NCBI RefSeq assembly: GCF_009604385.1
Contig: NZ_WEGJ01000005.1
Location: forward strand, 186,001-250,000
Direction of reading: 5' to 3'
DNA: 64,000 nt
Source of the DNA: Streptomyces smaragdinus
GTDB lineage: Bacteria; Actinomycetota; Actinomycetes; Streptomycetales; Streptomycetaceae
In this document: one piece after another, positions 1 through 7,523 of the stretch
How positions within the stretch are numbered: the stretch's first letter is position 1
How the letters are laid out: each line of letters starts with the position of its first letter
Notes under the pieces: model-generated
Database searches by the model: none
What the model was told of the DNA's origin: nothing
Seen by the model: the letters and a program-made list of their open reading frames with translations, nothing else
Translations under genes and position numbers: made by a program

Positions 1-1590
1 CCGTACGTGATTGCGCTCGACGTTGGCGCGCATGGCCAGGGGCGCGGTCTCCTTGCCCCGGTTGAGGAACACGGCCGTGCCCGGCACGGTCACCACCTTC
101 GGCGGCCGGGCCGCCCGCAGCCGCTCCACGAACCCGAGCAGCGGCCCCTCGCGCTCCCGGCGCCGGGCGGTGACGATCTTCCGGCCGCGCCGCCAGGTTG
201 TCATCACGGTGAACGCGGTCAGCCCGATGAGCAGCGGCAGCCAGGCGCCGTGCAGCAGCTTGGTGAAGTTGGCGGCGAGGAACAGCAGGTCCACGGTCAG
301 CAGCAGGACGGCGCCGGGGACGACGAGCCACCGCGGGGTGCGCCACTGGGAGCGGGCCACGTAGAAGAAGAGCAGCGTCGTCGTGGTGATCGTCGCGGTG
401 ACCGCCATGCCGTACGCGAAGGCCAGCCGGGTGGAGGTGCGGAAGGCGAAGACCAGGGTGAGGACGGAGACCAGCAGCAGCCAGTTGATCCACGGCACAT
501 AGATCTGGCCGCGCTCGGACTCGGAGGTGTGGGTGATCCGCAGGCGCGGCAGATAGCCGAGCTGGACGGCCTGGGAGGCGACGGAGTACGCGCCCGTGAT
601 GACCGCCTGCGAGGCGATCACGGTGGCGACCGTGGCCAGCAGCACCATCGGCAGCCGCCCCCAGCCGGGAACCAGCAGGAAGAACGGACTCGAGATCTTC
701 GCCGGATCACCGAGGATCTCCGCGCCCTGCCCGAAGTAGTTGAGCATCAGCGCGGGGAACACCAGGAACAGCCACCCGCGGGTGATCGACCGCCGCCCGA
801 AGTGCCCCATGTCCGCGTACAGCGCCTCCGCGCCGGTGACCGCGAGGACGACCGCCGCGAGGGCGAAGAAGGCGATGTGGAAATGACCGAAGAAGAACCC
901 CAGCGCGTACGTCGGCGACAGCGCCCGCAGGATCTCCGGATGACCGGTGATGCCGTTGACGCCCAGCGCGCCGATCGCCGTGAACCAGACGATCATCACC
1001 GGCCCGAACGCCCGGCCGACCGCCTCCGTGCCCCGGCGCTGGACCAGGAACAGCGCCAGGATGATCACCGCGGTGACCGGCACGATCCACTCGTGCAGCT
1101 TCGGCTCGACCACCTCCAGCCCCTCCACGGCGGACAGCACCGAGATCGCCGGGGTGATCATGCTGTCGCCGAAGAACAGCGCGGCCCCGAACACCCCCAG
1201 CGCCGCCAGCACGGCCGCCGTCCGCCGCCCCCGCCCACCGCCGCCGCCCCGCCGGACCAGACCGATGAGCGCCATGATCCCGCCCTCGCCGTCGTTGTCG
1301 GCGCGCATGGCGAGGAACACGTAGGTGACGGTGACGACGACGGTGACGGACCAGAAGACGAGCGACACGACCCCGTACACGTTCCCGGTGGTCACAGGCA
1401 CCGGATGCGGATCGTCCGGGCTGAAGAGGGTCTGCAGCGAGTAGATCGGACTGGTCCCGATGTCCCCGAACACCACCCCCAGCGCCCCGACGACCAACCC
1501 CGGCCGCACCACGTCCCGCACCACGCCACCGCGCCCGGGCCGCTCCTCGGGATCGTCCGCGGACACGGTCAGCGAATGACGTGGGCTCAC
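1..1590 (-). CDS. kup: Kup-family potassium uptake permease, partial at 3' end
   Basis: The first 530 codons are visible and the reading frame is still open at the window edge, so the C-terminus is missing. The family performs K+/H+ symport across the cytoplasmic membrane. The N-terminal segment VFGDIGTSPIYSLQ and the following FFGDSMITPAISVLSAVEG are the Kup signatures; a series of hydrophobic segments follows, and the last visible part is the start of the soluble C-terminal region. The GTG start at 1590 is chosen because GAGGAG lies just upstream and the protein then begins 15-20 residues before the conserved GALGVVFGD block. It is transcribed away from the SARP gene side, with 188 bp between them. 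Confidence 0.93.
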   Translation of the reverse strand, partial: MSPRHSLTVSADDPEERPGRGGVVRDVVRPGLVVGALGVVFGDIGTSPIYSLQTLFSPDDPHPVPVTTGNVYGVVSLVFWSVTVVVTVTYVFLAMRADNDGEGGIMALIGLVRRGGGGGRGRRTAAVLAALGVFGAALFFGDSMITPAISVLSAVEGLEVVEPKLHEWIVPVTAVIILALFLVQRRGTEAVGRAFGPVMIVWFTAIGALGVNGITGHPEILRALSPTYALGFFFGHFHIAFFALAAVVLAVTGAEALYADMGHFGRRSITRGWLFLVFPALMLNYFGQGAEILGDPAKISSPFFLLVPGWGRLPMVLLATVATVIASQAVITGAYSVASQAVQLGYLPRLRITHTSESERGQIYVPWINWLLLVSVLTLVFAFRTSTRLAFAYGMAVTATITTTTLLFFYVARSQWRTPRWLVVPGAVLLLTVDLLFLAANFTKLLHGAWLPLLIGLTAFTVMTTWRRGRKIVTARRREREGPLLGFVERLRAARPPKVVTVPGTAVFLNRGKETAPLAMRANVERNHVR

Positions 1591-1629
1591 GGCGCTCCTC
1601 CTCGGCACGGGCATCCGCCGCGCGGCGGC

Positions 1630-1635
1630 ACGATA
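1630..1635 (-). promoter_or_regulatory. Candidate -10 box (TATCGT) of kup
   Basis: TATCGT on the minus strand lies about 40 nt before the GTG of the Kup gene and fits the actinomycete TAnnnT pattern. A GC palindrome (CCGCCGCGCGGCGG) lies between it and the ribosome site. No good -35 was seen. Confidence 0.35.
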
Positions 1636-1650
1636 CCGGCGAAGATCACC

Positions 1651-1688
1651 CGATACGCCCGTTCGCGCCCCGGCGCCCCGGCGTATCG
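1651..1688. repeat. Inverted repeat CGATACGCC / GGCGTATCG upstream of kup
   Basis: Two perfect 9-nt arms (1651-1659 and 1680-1688) are separated by 20 nt in the gap between the SARP stop and the Kup start. It could be a terminator hairpin for the SARP gene or an operator just upstream of the candidate kup promoter; there is no T-run. Confidence 0.4.
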
Positions 1689-1778
1689 CCCGAACGGCCC
1701 GCTCCAGCCGCCGCACCCCGAACCCGAACCGCAGCGCGGCCACGGCGGCCTCGGTGGCCGGCCCCGACCGTCCGAGCC

Positions 1779-2576
1779 TCAGACGGGCACCGGCGCCTGG
1801 ATCCGCAGATCCCCGCGCATCGCCTCGTGGAACAGCGATTCGGTCTCCGCCGCCGGCGACAGGCCCAGGTCCTCCTCCAGCCGGCGGGCACAGATCCGGT
1901 ACCAGGCCAGCACCGAGCCCAGTTCGCCGCGTCGCCCGTGCGAGATCATCAGGGCCTGGTACGCGCTCTCCCGGTACGGGTCGATGGCCACGATCCGCCG
2001 GCACCAGTGCACGACCGCCGCGTCGGTCCCCCGCCGGATCCCCTCCTGGGCGAGGCGGTCCAGCGCCCGCAGGGCGATCGACCGGAGCCACTGGCGGGGC
2101 TCCTCGGCCCAGAGGCCGGATTCGCCGGGGAGGAAGTCGCCCCGGTAGTGGGCCAGGGCGCGCTCGTACGCGGCGACCGAGAACGCGGTGTCGCCGCGCG
2201 ACTCGGCGGCGCTGCCCTCCCGTGCCGCCGCCTCGAAGCTCTCGGAGTCCAGGACCAGCCCCGGGGCCTCGAGCACGTAACCGCCGTCCTGATGCCGGAC
2301 CTCGACGGCCCCCGCGAGCCGGCTCCCGGTGAGATGGCGGCGCAGGGAGTGGACGACGACCCGCAGGGAGCTCGACCTGGCGTCCAGCCCGGTCTCCGGC
2401 CAGAGCACGTCCTGCAGTTGTGAACAGGACACGACCTGCCCCCGCCGGGCGAGCAGACACTGCAGGAGTCTTCGGGTCTTCCCCGCCCGCGGCACCGCCG
2501 CCGCGCAGCCGTCGATCAGCAGGGTGAACTCACCCAGGAGACGGGCCTCCAGCGAGGGCTCTCGTCCTGTGGACAC
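1779..2576 (-). CDS. SARP/AfsR-type transcriptional regulator (winged helix + BTAD)
   Basis: A 265-residue protein with the two-domain layout of Streptomyces antibiotic regulatory proteins. Residues about 10-95 form an OmpR-like winged helix (LLGEFTLLIDG, RRLLQCLLARRGQVVSCSQL, SSLRVVVHSLRRHL, DGGYVLEAPG). Residues about 100-245 form a bacterial transcriptional activation domain (YRGDFLPGE, ALDRLAQEG, IDPYRESAYQALM, LAWYRICARRLEEDLG). There is no NB-ARC or TPR extension, so it is the small SARP class. GTG 2576 is preferred to GTG 2600 because GGGAGG sits 8 nt upstream of it. No biosynthetic cluster adjoins it here, so the target genes are unknown. A tiny Asn-rich ORF and a hairpin lie directly upstream on the same strand. 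Confidence 0.85.
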   Translation of the reverse strand: MSTGREPSLEARLLGEFTLLIDGCAAAVPRAGKTRRLLQCLLARRGQVVSCSQLQDVLWPETGLDARSSSLRVVVHSLRRHLTGSRLAGAVEVRHQDGGYVLEAPGLVLDSESFEAAAREGSAAESRGDTAFSVAAYERALAHYRGDFLPGESGLWAEEPRQWLRSIALRALDRLAQEGIRRGTDAAVVHWCRRIVAIDPYRESAYQALMISHGRRGELGSVLAWYRICARRLEEDLGLSPAAETESLFHEAMRGDLRIQAPVPV

Positions 2577-2657
2577 CGCCCTTACCTCCCTTGTCGTCAC
2601 ACGGCTTACTCAAGCGAGGACACAGTGGCGGTGTCATCGGGACCGGGCGCCACCTTG

Positions 2658-2680
2658 CTGACATGGCCGCAAACTGACAT
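2658..2680. promoter_or_regulatory. Direct repeat CTGACAT x2 upstream of the SARP gene
   Basis: The heptamer CTGACAT occurs exactly at 2658-2664 and 2674-2680, 16 nt start to start, about 80-100 nt upstream of the SARP start codon. SARP regulators bind heptamer direct repeats, but usually with 11- or 22-nt periodicity, so an autoregulatory site is only a possibility. Confidence 0.3.
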
Positions 2681-2690
2681 CAAGAGGAGG

Positions 2691-2719
2691 GGAGCCGGGC
2701 GGGGTTCCCGCCGGGCTCC
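2691..2719 (-). terminator. GC-rich hairpin between the Asn-rich ORF and the SARP gene
   Basis: GGAGCC pairs with GGCTCC at the base, and a further GC stem with single-nucleotide bulges continues inward around a short loop. It lies 22 nt downstream of the stop codon of the 13-residue ORF. It has no T-run, so termination or attenuation is inferred only. Confidence 0.35.
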
Positions 2720-2741
2720 CCCCGGGGTCCGCGGTGGCTGG

Positions 2742-2783
2742 TCAGCCGTTGTTGCGGTTGTTGTTGTTCGGGTTGTTGTTCAT
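2742..2783 (-). CDS. 13-residue Asn-rich peptide (possible leader peptide)
   Basis: The frame reads MNNNPNNNNRNNG followed by TGA. Nine of thirteen residues are Asn, all encoded by AAC. GGAAGGA lies 6 nt before the ATG, an excellent ribosome site, and TAGAGT about 50 nt upstream can serve as a -10. The small size, dense single-amino-acid content, a hairpin immediately downstream and a regulator gene next on the same strand resemble the layout of an attenuator leader peptide, here for asparagine. It could instead be a functional small peptide. I do not recognise a family. Confidence 0.5.
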   Translation of the reverse strand: MNNNPNNNNRNNG

Positions 2784-2830
2784 GACAATTCCTTCCGAGA
2801 GGAGGTTCGGGGTGCCTTCTTCCGGGTTCC

Positions 2831-2836
2831 ACTCTA
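2831..2836 (-). promoter_or_regulatory. Candidate -10 box (TAGAGT) for the Asn-rich ORF
   Basis: TAGAGT fits TAnnnT and lies 47 nt upstream of the ATG at 2783, in a locally AT-richer stretch (2830-2940). Beyond this element I see no gene in the rest of the gap to 3059. Confidence 0.35.
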
Positions 2837-3059
2837 GGAAATGGTGCGTTAATCGGCCGTTATGTACGAGGGGTTGTTTCTTCGCTGAGGGTAAAAATTA
2901 GAAACCGTTCGGTGGTATGGAATCCAGATAGAGGGCAACTGTAAGTGCGAACCCCTGCTGGACCTCGCGGCCGCCGAAATTGCCCCCAACTTGGTGAGTC
3001 TTACCAGGCGGGACGAGGGACGGCGGACGAGGTGCCCGTCACGAACGGGTTCTCCGCCG

Positions 3060-3374
3060 TTACAGGGGCCGCGCGTCGTGAGCGGCGGCGATCCGGTCGA
3101 TCCGCTCGGCGAGGTCGAAGTCTGCCTCGGTGAGCCGGTGACCCGCATCGTGAGTCGTGACGGTGAACCGAATCCGATCCCAACGCAGATCAATGTCCGC
3201 GTGGTGGCCGATCAGCCTCTCCACGTCGGATACATGCACGATCATCGCGACGCCGCCGCGATAGCGGATTCCGAAAGAACGAGTGATCTCGTTTCCGACC
3301 CGCTGCCATCCGGGCCGTTGCCCGAGGTACTCGGCGACCTCGCAATCGCTGAGTATGTCCAGACCTTCCACCAC
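3060..3374 (-). CDS. 4a-hydroxytetrahydrobiopterin dehydratase (pterin-4a-carbinolamine dehydratase)
   Basis: About 104 residues, the usual length for this family. The segment VERLIGHHADIDLRWDRIRFTVTTHDAGHRLTEADFDLA, split around its two active-site parts, carries the family's H-H-x-D...W...T-H-D...G-x-T...D pattern. These enzymes dehydrate 4a-carbinolamine pterins and are often small stand-alone proteins. GTG 3374 has AGGGG 5 nt upstream; an alternative GTG at 3389 would overlap the stop of the broken regulator gene just upstream. Being downstream of that gene, it may have been cotranscribed with it. Confidence 0.8.
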   Translation of the reverse strand: MVEGLDILSDCEVAEYLGQRPGWQRVGNEITRSFGIRYRGGVAMIVHVSDVERLIGHHADIDLRWDRIRFTVTTHDAGHRLTEADFDLAERIDRIAAAHDARPL

Positions 3375-3375
3375 G

Positions 3376-4501
3376 TCATCCCCTCTCACTCACAGGTGCC
3401 AGAGCGTCGTCCAGATCCCGGCCGACCGAGGTATCGAGCCACGGCTCCATCGCTCGTCGAACGGCGGACAACTCCCGCAACATGCGCGCCGAGCGCGTCT
3501 CGGCCGCGATCGCCGCCGCCTTACGGACGAGCTCCAGAGCTTGGTCAGGGTGCCCGGAGGCGGCTGCGGAGGTGGCGTACCGGGCCAGGTATACGCCCTG
3601 ATCCCGTCTCGCTGTGCGGGGGACAGCCTCCAACACCTGAGCCCACAGTCCGTTCGCGTCGGCGTCGGCGCCCAGCCGGCCGTAGCACGTCGCCCGCTGA
3701 ACCTCCAGATAACCGGGGGTACGACGGCACGCGTTGCCCCAGGGGAGATCGTCGTCGACGAGGACGAGAACGCGGTCGGCTTCGCCGATGAGCTGATCGA
3801 CCGCATGGCGGTCGCCGGTCAGGCTGGCCCCGTGCGCCTGCTGCTGCAGCGCCATGAGGCGGACCTTGGGCACCACGCGGCGCGCTTCCGACAGAACCGC
3901 TTCGCACAGGTCGATCACACCGAGCCCATCGCCCAGGTCGGTCCTCACCCTGGTAGAGCCGGCCGACCAGCGCGGCGTAGGCGGTCCCGACGCGCAGCAG
4001 TCCGATCCGTGTCTCACCTGTGGCACTACGCACGAGGCGATCGATCAGCTCGTACTGCGCCGAGACGGTCCCGATCAGATCGTGGGGACCGAGGAACATA
4101 TCGGCCCGGTAGTGCCCCTCCAACTGCTCCTGGAAATAGCGGACCAGCGCCGGATCGACGTGACGTCGGGGTACGGGCCCAGTGACAAGCGCCGCAGCCG
4201 TGACCGACACGAATGTGCCCCGCTCCACGTCCGCCTCTTCGTGATGCTCGGGTCGAATCCAATCCGGGGGTGGGGTGAAGCCCAGATCCTCGGGCCAGCG
4301 CCCGAAGGCGTCATGGAGTACGAGGGCTGTCTCGTCGGACGGCCAGCCGGGGCGTTGCGACTCCCAGCGGCGCCATGTGTGTGGCGAGACGTTGAAGTGC
4401 CGGTCACCGAGCAACTGCCGGCCGTGTGCGGTAAGTCCACTCGAAGCTGCCTCCGTCGATCGCCATCCGCGTCGGAGGCGAGCGGCCCGCAACAGTGACA
4501 A
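3376..4501 (-). pseudogene. Disrupted HTH/TPR-type transcriptional regulator
   Basis: Two reading frames on the minus strand together make one protein. The N-terminal part (from about 4501) has an HTH-like region with NVSPHTWRRWESQRPGWPSDETALVLHDAFG and ends in ALVGRLYQ. The C-terminal part continues in another frame from about 3945 with TDLGDGLGVIDLCEAVLSEAR and TPR-like helices to 3376. In intact Streptomyces relatives the LYQ block and the LGDG block are separated by roughly 40 residues, so both a frameshift and an internal deletion near 3940-3950 are likely. The apparent start is a TTG with no ribosome site, so the 5' end may also be decayed. Confidence 0.65.
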
Positions 4502-4564
4502 TTCAGCGAGGGCAGAACCAGCCGACTCACCCCGTCACCAGCGGCGCAGCGGTTTCCGAAGCCG

Positions 4565-5011
4565 ATGCACGGGAGTGCGCCATGCGCTACGCGATGGTGC
4601 ACGGATCCGTCGCCCTTGCCCGCATACACACCCGGCGAATCGCTCGCCCAGTGGTGCTGGCCCGGTGAGGTGGAGGACGCCACGCTCGTGGTCTTCGAGC
4701 TGGTGACCAACGCGATCAGGCATGCACGGGTCATCGATCAGGACCTCGGGCTCAAGCTACTACTGCTTGCGACAGGCGAATTGGTGATCGAGGTATCGGA
4801 TCCACTCGGCGCCTTCCCGAACTTTGCCGAAGTCCTGACCTCGACGCCCGCATGCGATCGGGAATCCGGGCGTGAGCTGTGGTTCCTTACGCTCCTTGGC
4901 GCCGAACTGGCCTTCTTCCTGCGCGAAACGGGCGGAAAGATCGTACGTGCCCGCCTCACCCCACTATGTAGCCCGGTCCTCGCTCCACCCCGGGGTTCTT
5001 GCGGGTGTTGA
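4565..5011 (+). CDS. ATP-binding protein, anti-sigma/RsbW-like GHKL ATPase
   Basis: A protein of up to 148 residues with a histidine-kinase-like ATPase fold. The N-box is PGEVEDATLVVFELVTNAIRHA (residues about 33-54, split by the E and N of ELVTNA), followed by LVIEVSDP (the G1-type D-x-P segment) and ESGRELWFLTLLGAELAF (the glycine-rich lid region). Such proteins are abundant in Streptomyces, usually of unknown partner, and some act as anti-sigma kinases. It is divergent from the broken HTH regulator, a pairing often seen in this genus. The start is uncertain because no ribosome site is evident. The C-terminal tail PRGSCGC is atypical. Confidence 0.7.
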   Translation: MHGSAPCATRWCTDPSPLPAYTPGESLAQWCWPGEVEDATLVVFELVTNAIRHARVIDQDLGLKLLLLATGELVIEVSDPLGAFPNFAEVLTSTPACDRESGRELWFLTLLGAELAFFLRETGGKIVRARLTPLCSPVLAPPRGSCGC

Positions 5012-5194
5012 CCCGACCCCCACGCCCTGGCTCGGAATGATCACGGTGTGGTGTGGGAGCTTCCGAGGAGCCACCCGGGGGTGGGCGAGCGGGGTTGCCG
5101 GGGGCGGGAACTCCAGTACCGCCCGGCGGAATGGCAGGGCGACGTCGGACGGACGACCGCCTCGGTGGTGGCCCGGCGCACCGCCCTGCCGGGG

Positions 5195-5617
5195 TCAGGT
5201 GCTGGATGCCTCGAACGTCTCGATCGTGCAGCGTGCAGCCCCGCTTCGCTCGATTCTGGCGTCGCTGGTGATCAGCGGAACACCGAAGCTCTCGGCGAGG
5301 GCCACGTAATGTGCGTCGTAGACGGAGAGGTTGTTCGACAGCGTGCGTACGCGCTTCCACAGGACCAGCGTGGGGCGCAGGTCGAGAGCCAGAGTCTGGT
5401 AGTCGGCGATTGCCTTCACCGCCTCCTTTTCCGTGATCTTCGGTTCGTTCCCTCGTCGGCCGCGCGAAAGTCCGAAGACGGCCGAGGTGATCTCGTAGTC
5501 CAGCAGACCGGGCGCCGCGAGAGTGTCGGCGCGGCCGACCCGCTCACGGATCGCGGTGCCGGTTTTTCCGTGGTCAAGGAGGAAATGCACAAGGCTGGAG
5601 CAGTCAATGACGATCAA
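5195..5617 (-). CDS. PIN-domain ribonuclease toxin (VapC type)
   Basis: 140 residues with the PIN fold: MIVIDCSSLVHFLL at the N-terminus (D5), LLDYEITSAVFGL (E42), VYDAHYVALAES (D101) and PLITSDARI (D119), which supply the conserved acidic quartet for Mg-dependent RNA cleavage. Its ATG overlaps the stop of the upstream antitoxin gene by 4 nt (ATGA), the normal antitoxin-toxin arrangement with translational coupling. Confidence 0.88.
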   Translation of the reverse strand: MIVIDCSSLVHFLLDHGKTGTAIRERVGRADTLAAPGLLDYEITSAVFGLSRGRRGNEPKITEKEAVKAIADYQTLALDLRPTLVLWKRVRTLSNNLSVYDAHYVALAESFGVPLITSDARIERSGAARCTIETFEASST

Positions 5618-5844
5618 CGTCGGTTCCGCCCGTCCTCAATGGCGTCGAGGATGTCGGTCGTGCCGAGCTCGGTGCGGGTTTCGCGCTCCAGCCGTGCGGC
5701 CATGTCCGCGAGGGTGGGCTTGGCGGCGTCCCGTGCGAGTAGCTCAAGGGCGTACGCCTGGAGCGACTTGCCCGCTTGTGCGGCGCGGACCTTCAGGGCG
5801 TTGAGGGTGTCGTCCGGGACGTCCCGGATCGTGATCGCAGTCAT
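5614..5844 (-). CDS. VapB/FitA-like ribbon-helix-helix antitoxin
   Basis: 76 residues. The N-terminal MTAITIRDVPDDTLNALKVRAAQAGKSLQAY has the beta-strand plus two-helix ribbon-helix-helix pattern used for operator binding. The acidic and charged C-terminal tail (residues about 45-76) would wrap the toxin. It is first in the operon and overlaps the toxin by 4 nt. A -10 box six nucleotides before the ATG suggests a leaderless transcript. Confidence 0.85.
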   Translation of the reverse strand: MTAITIRDVPDDTLNALKVRAAQAGKSLQAYALELLARDAAKPTLADMAARLERETRTELGTTDILDAIEDGRNRR

Positions 5845-5850
5845 GCCTTC

Positions 5851-5856
5851 ATTTTA
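5851..5856 (-). promoter_or_regulatory. -10 box TAAAAT of the vapBC-like operon, leaderless type
   Basis: TAAAAT is a near-perfect -10 and ends 6 nt before the antitoxin ATG, so transcription is predicted to start at or next to the start codon. Confidence 0.55.
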
Positions 5857-6024
5857 GCGGCGATGCAGGCAATATGCAGCTACCGGGGAGTGGTCGCACT
5901 GCGGACCGGTGGTGACTTGCCCGTACGGCGAGTGGCCGGAAGGCCGGTGCCTCTTTCCGTGGCGTGCGCAGGGAAGGCCCAGACGGCGCACAAAGACATG
6001 AACGCGCAGGTCAATCCCACCCCG

Positions 6025-7407
6025 TCAGCACTCGATGACGTTCACCGCCAGCCCGCCCCGGGCCGTCTCCTTGTACTTGACCTTCATGTCCGCCCCCGTC
6101 TCCCGCATCGTCTTGATCGCCTTGTCCAGCGAGACGTGATGCCGGCCGTCGCCCCGCAGGGCCATGCGGGCCGCCGTGACCGCCTTGACCGCCGCCATGC
6201 CGTTGCGCTCGATGCACGGGATCTGGACCAGGCCGCCCACCGGGTCGCAGGTCAGGCCCAGGTTGTGTTCGATGCCGATCTCCGCCGCGTTCTCCACCTG
6301 CTCCGGGGTGCCGCCCAGGAGCTCCGCCAGGCCGCCCGCCGCCATCGAGCAGGCCGAGCCGACCTCCCCCTGGCAGCCGACCTCCGCGCCGGAGATCGAG
6401 GCGTTCTCCTTGAACAGCATGCCGATGGCCCCGGCCGCCAGCAGGAACCGTACGATCGCGTCGTCGTCCACCCCCGGGACGAACGCCCGGGCGTAGTGCA
6501 GGACCGCCGGGATGATGCCCGCCGCGCCGTTCGTCGGGGCCGTGACCACCCGGCCGCCCGCCGCGTTCTCCTCGTTCACCGCCATCGCGTACAGCGTCGT
6601 CCACTCCATCGCGTGCTGCGCGCGGTCGCCCTCGGCGCGCAGCTGGCGTGCCGTCTTCGCGGCCCGGCGGCGGACCTTCAGGCCGCCGGGGAGGATGCCC
6701 TCCACCGACATGCCGCGGTCCACGCACTCGCGCATCACCCGCCAGATCTCCAGCAGCCCGGCGCGGATCTCGTCCTCCGTGCGCCAGGCCTTCTCGTTCT
6801 CCAGCATCAGGGAGGACACCGACAGCCCCGTCTCACGGGTCAGCCGCAGCATCTCGTCGCCGGTGCGGAAGGGGTACTTCAGCACCGTGTCGTCCAGCTT
6901 GATGCGGTCCTCGCCGACCGCGTCCTCGTCGACCACGAAACCGCCGCCGACCGAGTAGTACGTCTTCTCCAGCAGGGGGGCGCCCGTCGAGTCGTACGCG
7001 AAGAGGGTCATCCCGTTCGCGTGGTACGGAAGCGAGCGGCGCCGGTGCAGGACCAGGTCACGGTCGGTGTCGAAGGCGATCGGATGGTCCGTGCCTATCG
7101 CGGCGCCCAGCAGGTGCAGCGTGCCGCTGGTACGGATCCGCTCGGCCTCCGTGTCCGCCCACGCGACGTCCACCGTGCGCGGGGAGTGGCCCTCCAGGCC
7201 CAGCAGGACCGCCTTCGGGGTGCCGTGACCGTGGCCGGTGGCGCCCAGGGAGCCGAACAGCTCGGCGCGGACAGCGGTGGTGTGGGCGAGCAGCCCCTCG
7301 TTCTTCAGCCGGCGGACGAACATCCGCGCGGCGCGCATCGGGCCGACCGTGTGGGAGCTCGACGGCCCGATGCCGATCGAGAAGAGGTCGAAGACGGAGA
7401 TAGCCAC
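6025..7407 (-). CDS. sdaA: L-serine ammonia-lyase (iron-sulfur type)
   Basis: 460 residues. It deaminates L-serine to pyruvate and ammonia in the cytosol with a [4Fe-4S] cluster. The start [24 protein letters not shown] and the later [33 protein letters not shown] and [20 protein letters not shown] blocks are diagnostic; the cysteines in the last two blocks are the cluster ligands. It is the single-chain fused form (beta then alpha domains). GTG 7407 is chosen because the conserved block starts there, with AAAGGAG upstream. As the last gene of the gcvT-gcvH-glyA direction it can drain serine made from glycine, although 116 bp containing a hairpin separates it from glyA. Confidence 0.95.
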   Translation of the reverse strand: MAISVFDLFSIGIGPSSSHTVGPMRAARMFVRRLKNEGLLAHTTAVRAELFGSLGATGHGHGTPKAVLLGLEGHSPRTVDVAWADTEAERIRTSGTLHLLGAAIGTDHPIAFDTDRDLVLHRRRSLPYHANGMTLFAYDSTGAPLLEKTYYSVGGGFVVDEDAVGEDRIKLDDTVLKYPFRTGDEMLRLTRETGLSVSSLMLENEKAWRTEDEIRAGLLEIWRVMRECVDRGMSVEGILPGGLKVRRRAAKTARQLRAEGDRAQHAMEWTTLYAMAVNEENAAGGRVVTAPTNGAAGIIPAVLHYARAFVPGVDDDAIVRFLLAAGAIGMLFKENASISGAEVGCQGEVGSACSMAAGGLAELLGGTPEQVENAAEIGIEHNLGLTCDPVGGLVQIPCIERNGMAAVKAVTAARMALRGDGRHHVSLDKAIKTMRETGADMKVKYKETARGGLAVNVIEC

Positions 7408-7454
7408 GGTGGTCCGGACTCCTTTGTCCTGTCGTGGGTCGTACGTACAAGCAG

Positions 7455-7496
7455 GGGGCGCACACGACACCGCCCTCCCACCCCAGTGTGCGCCCC
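7455..7496 (-). terminator. Hairpin between glyA and sdaA
   Basis: GGGGCGCACAC (7455-7465) pairs perfectly with GTGTGCGCCCC (7486-7496) around a 20-nt loop. No T-run follows, so it may attenuate rather than end transcription from glyA into sdaA. Confidence 0.45.
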
Positions 7497-7523
7497 AGGG
7501 TGAGAGGGCGGGCCAAGCGCCGG

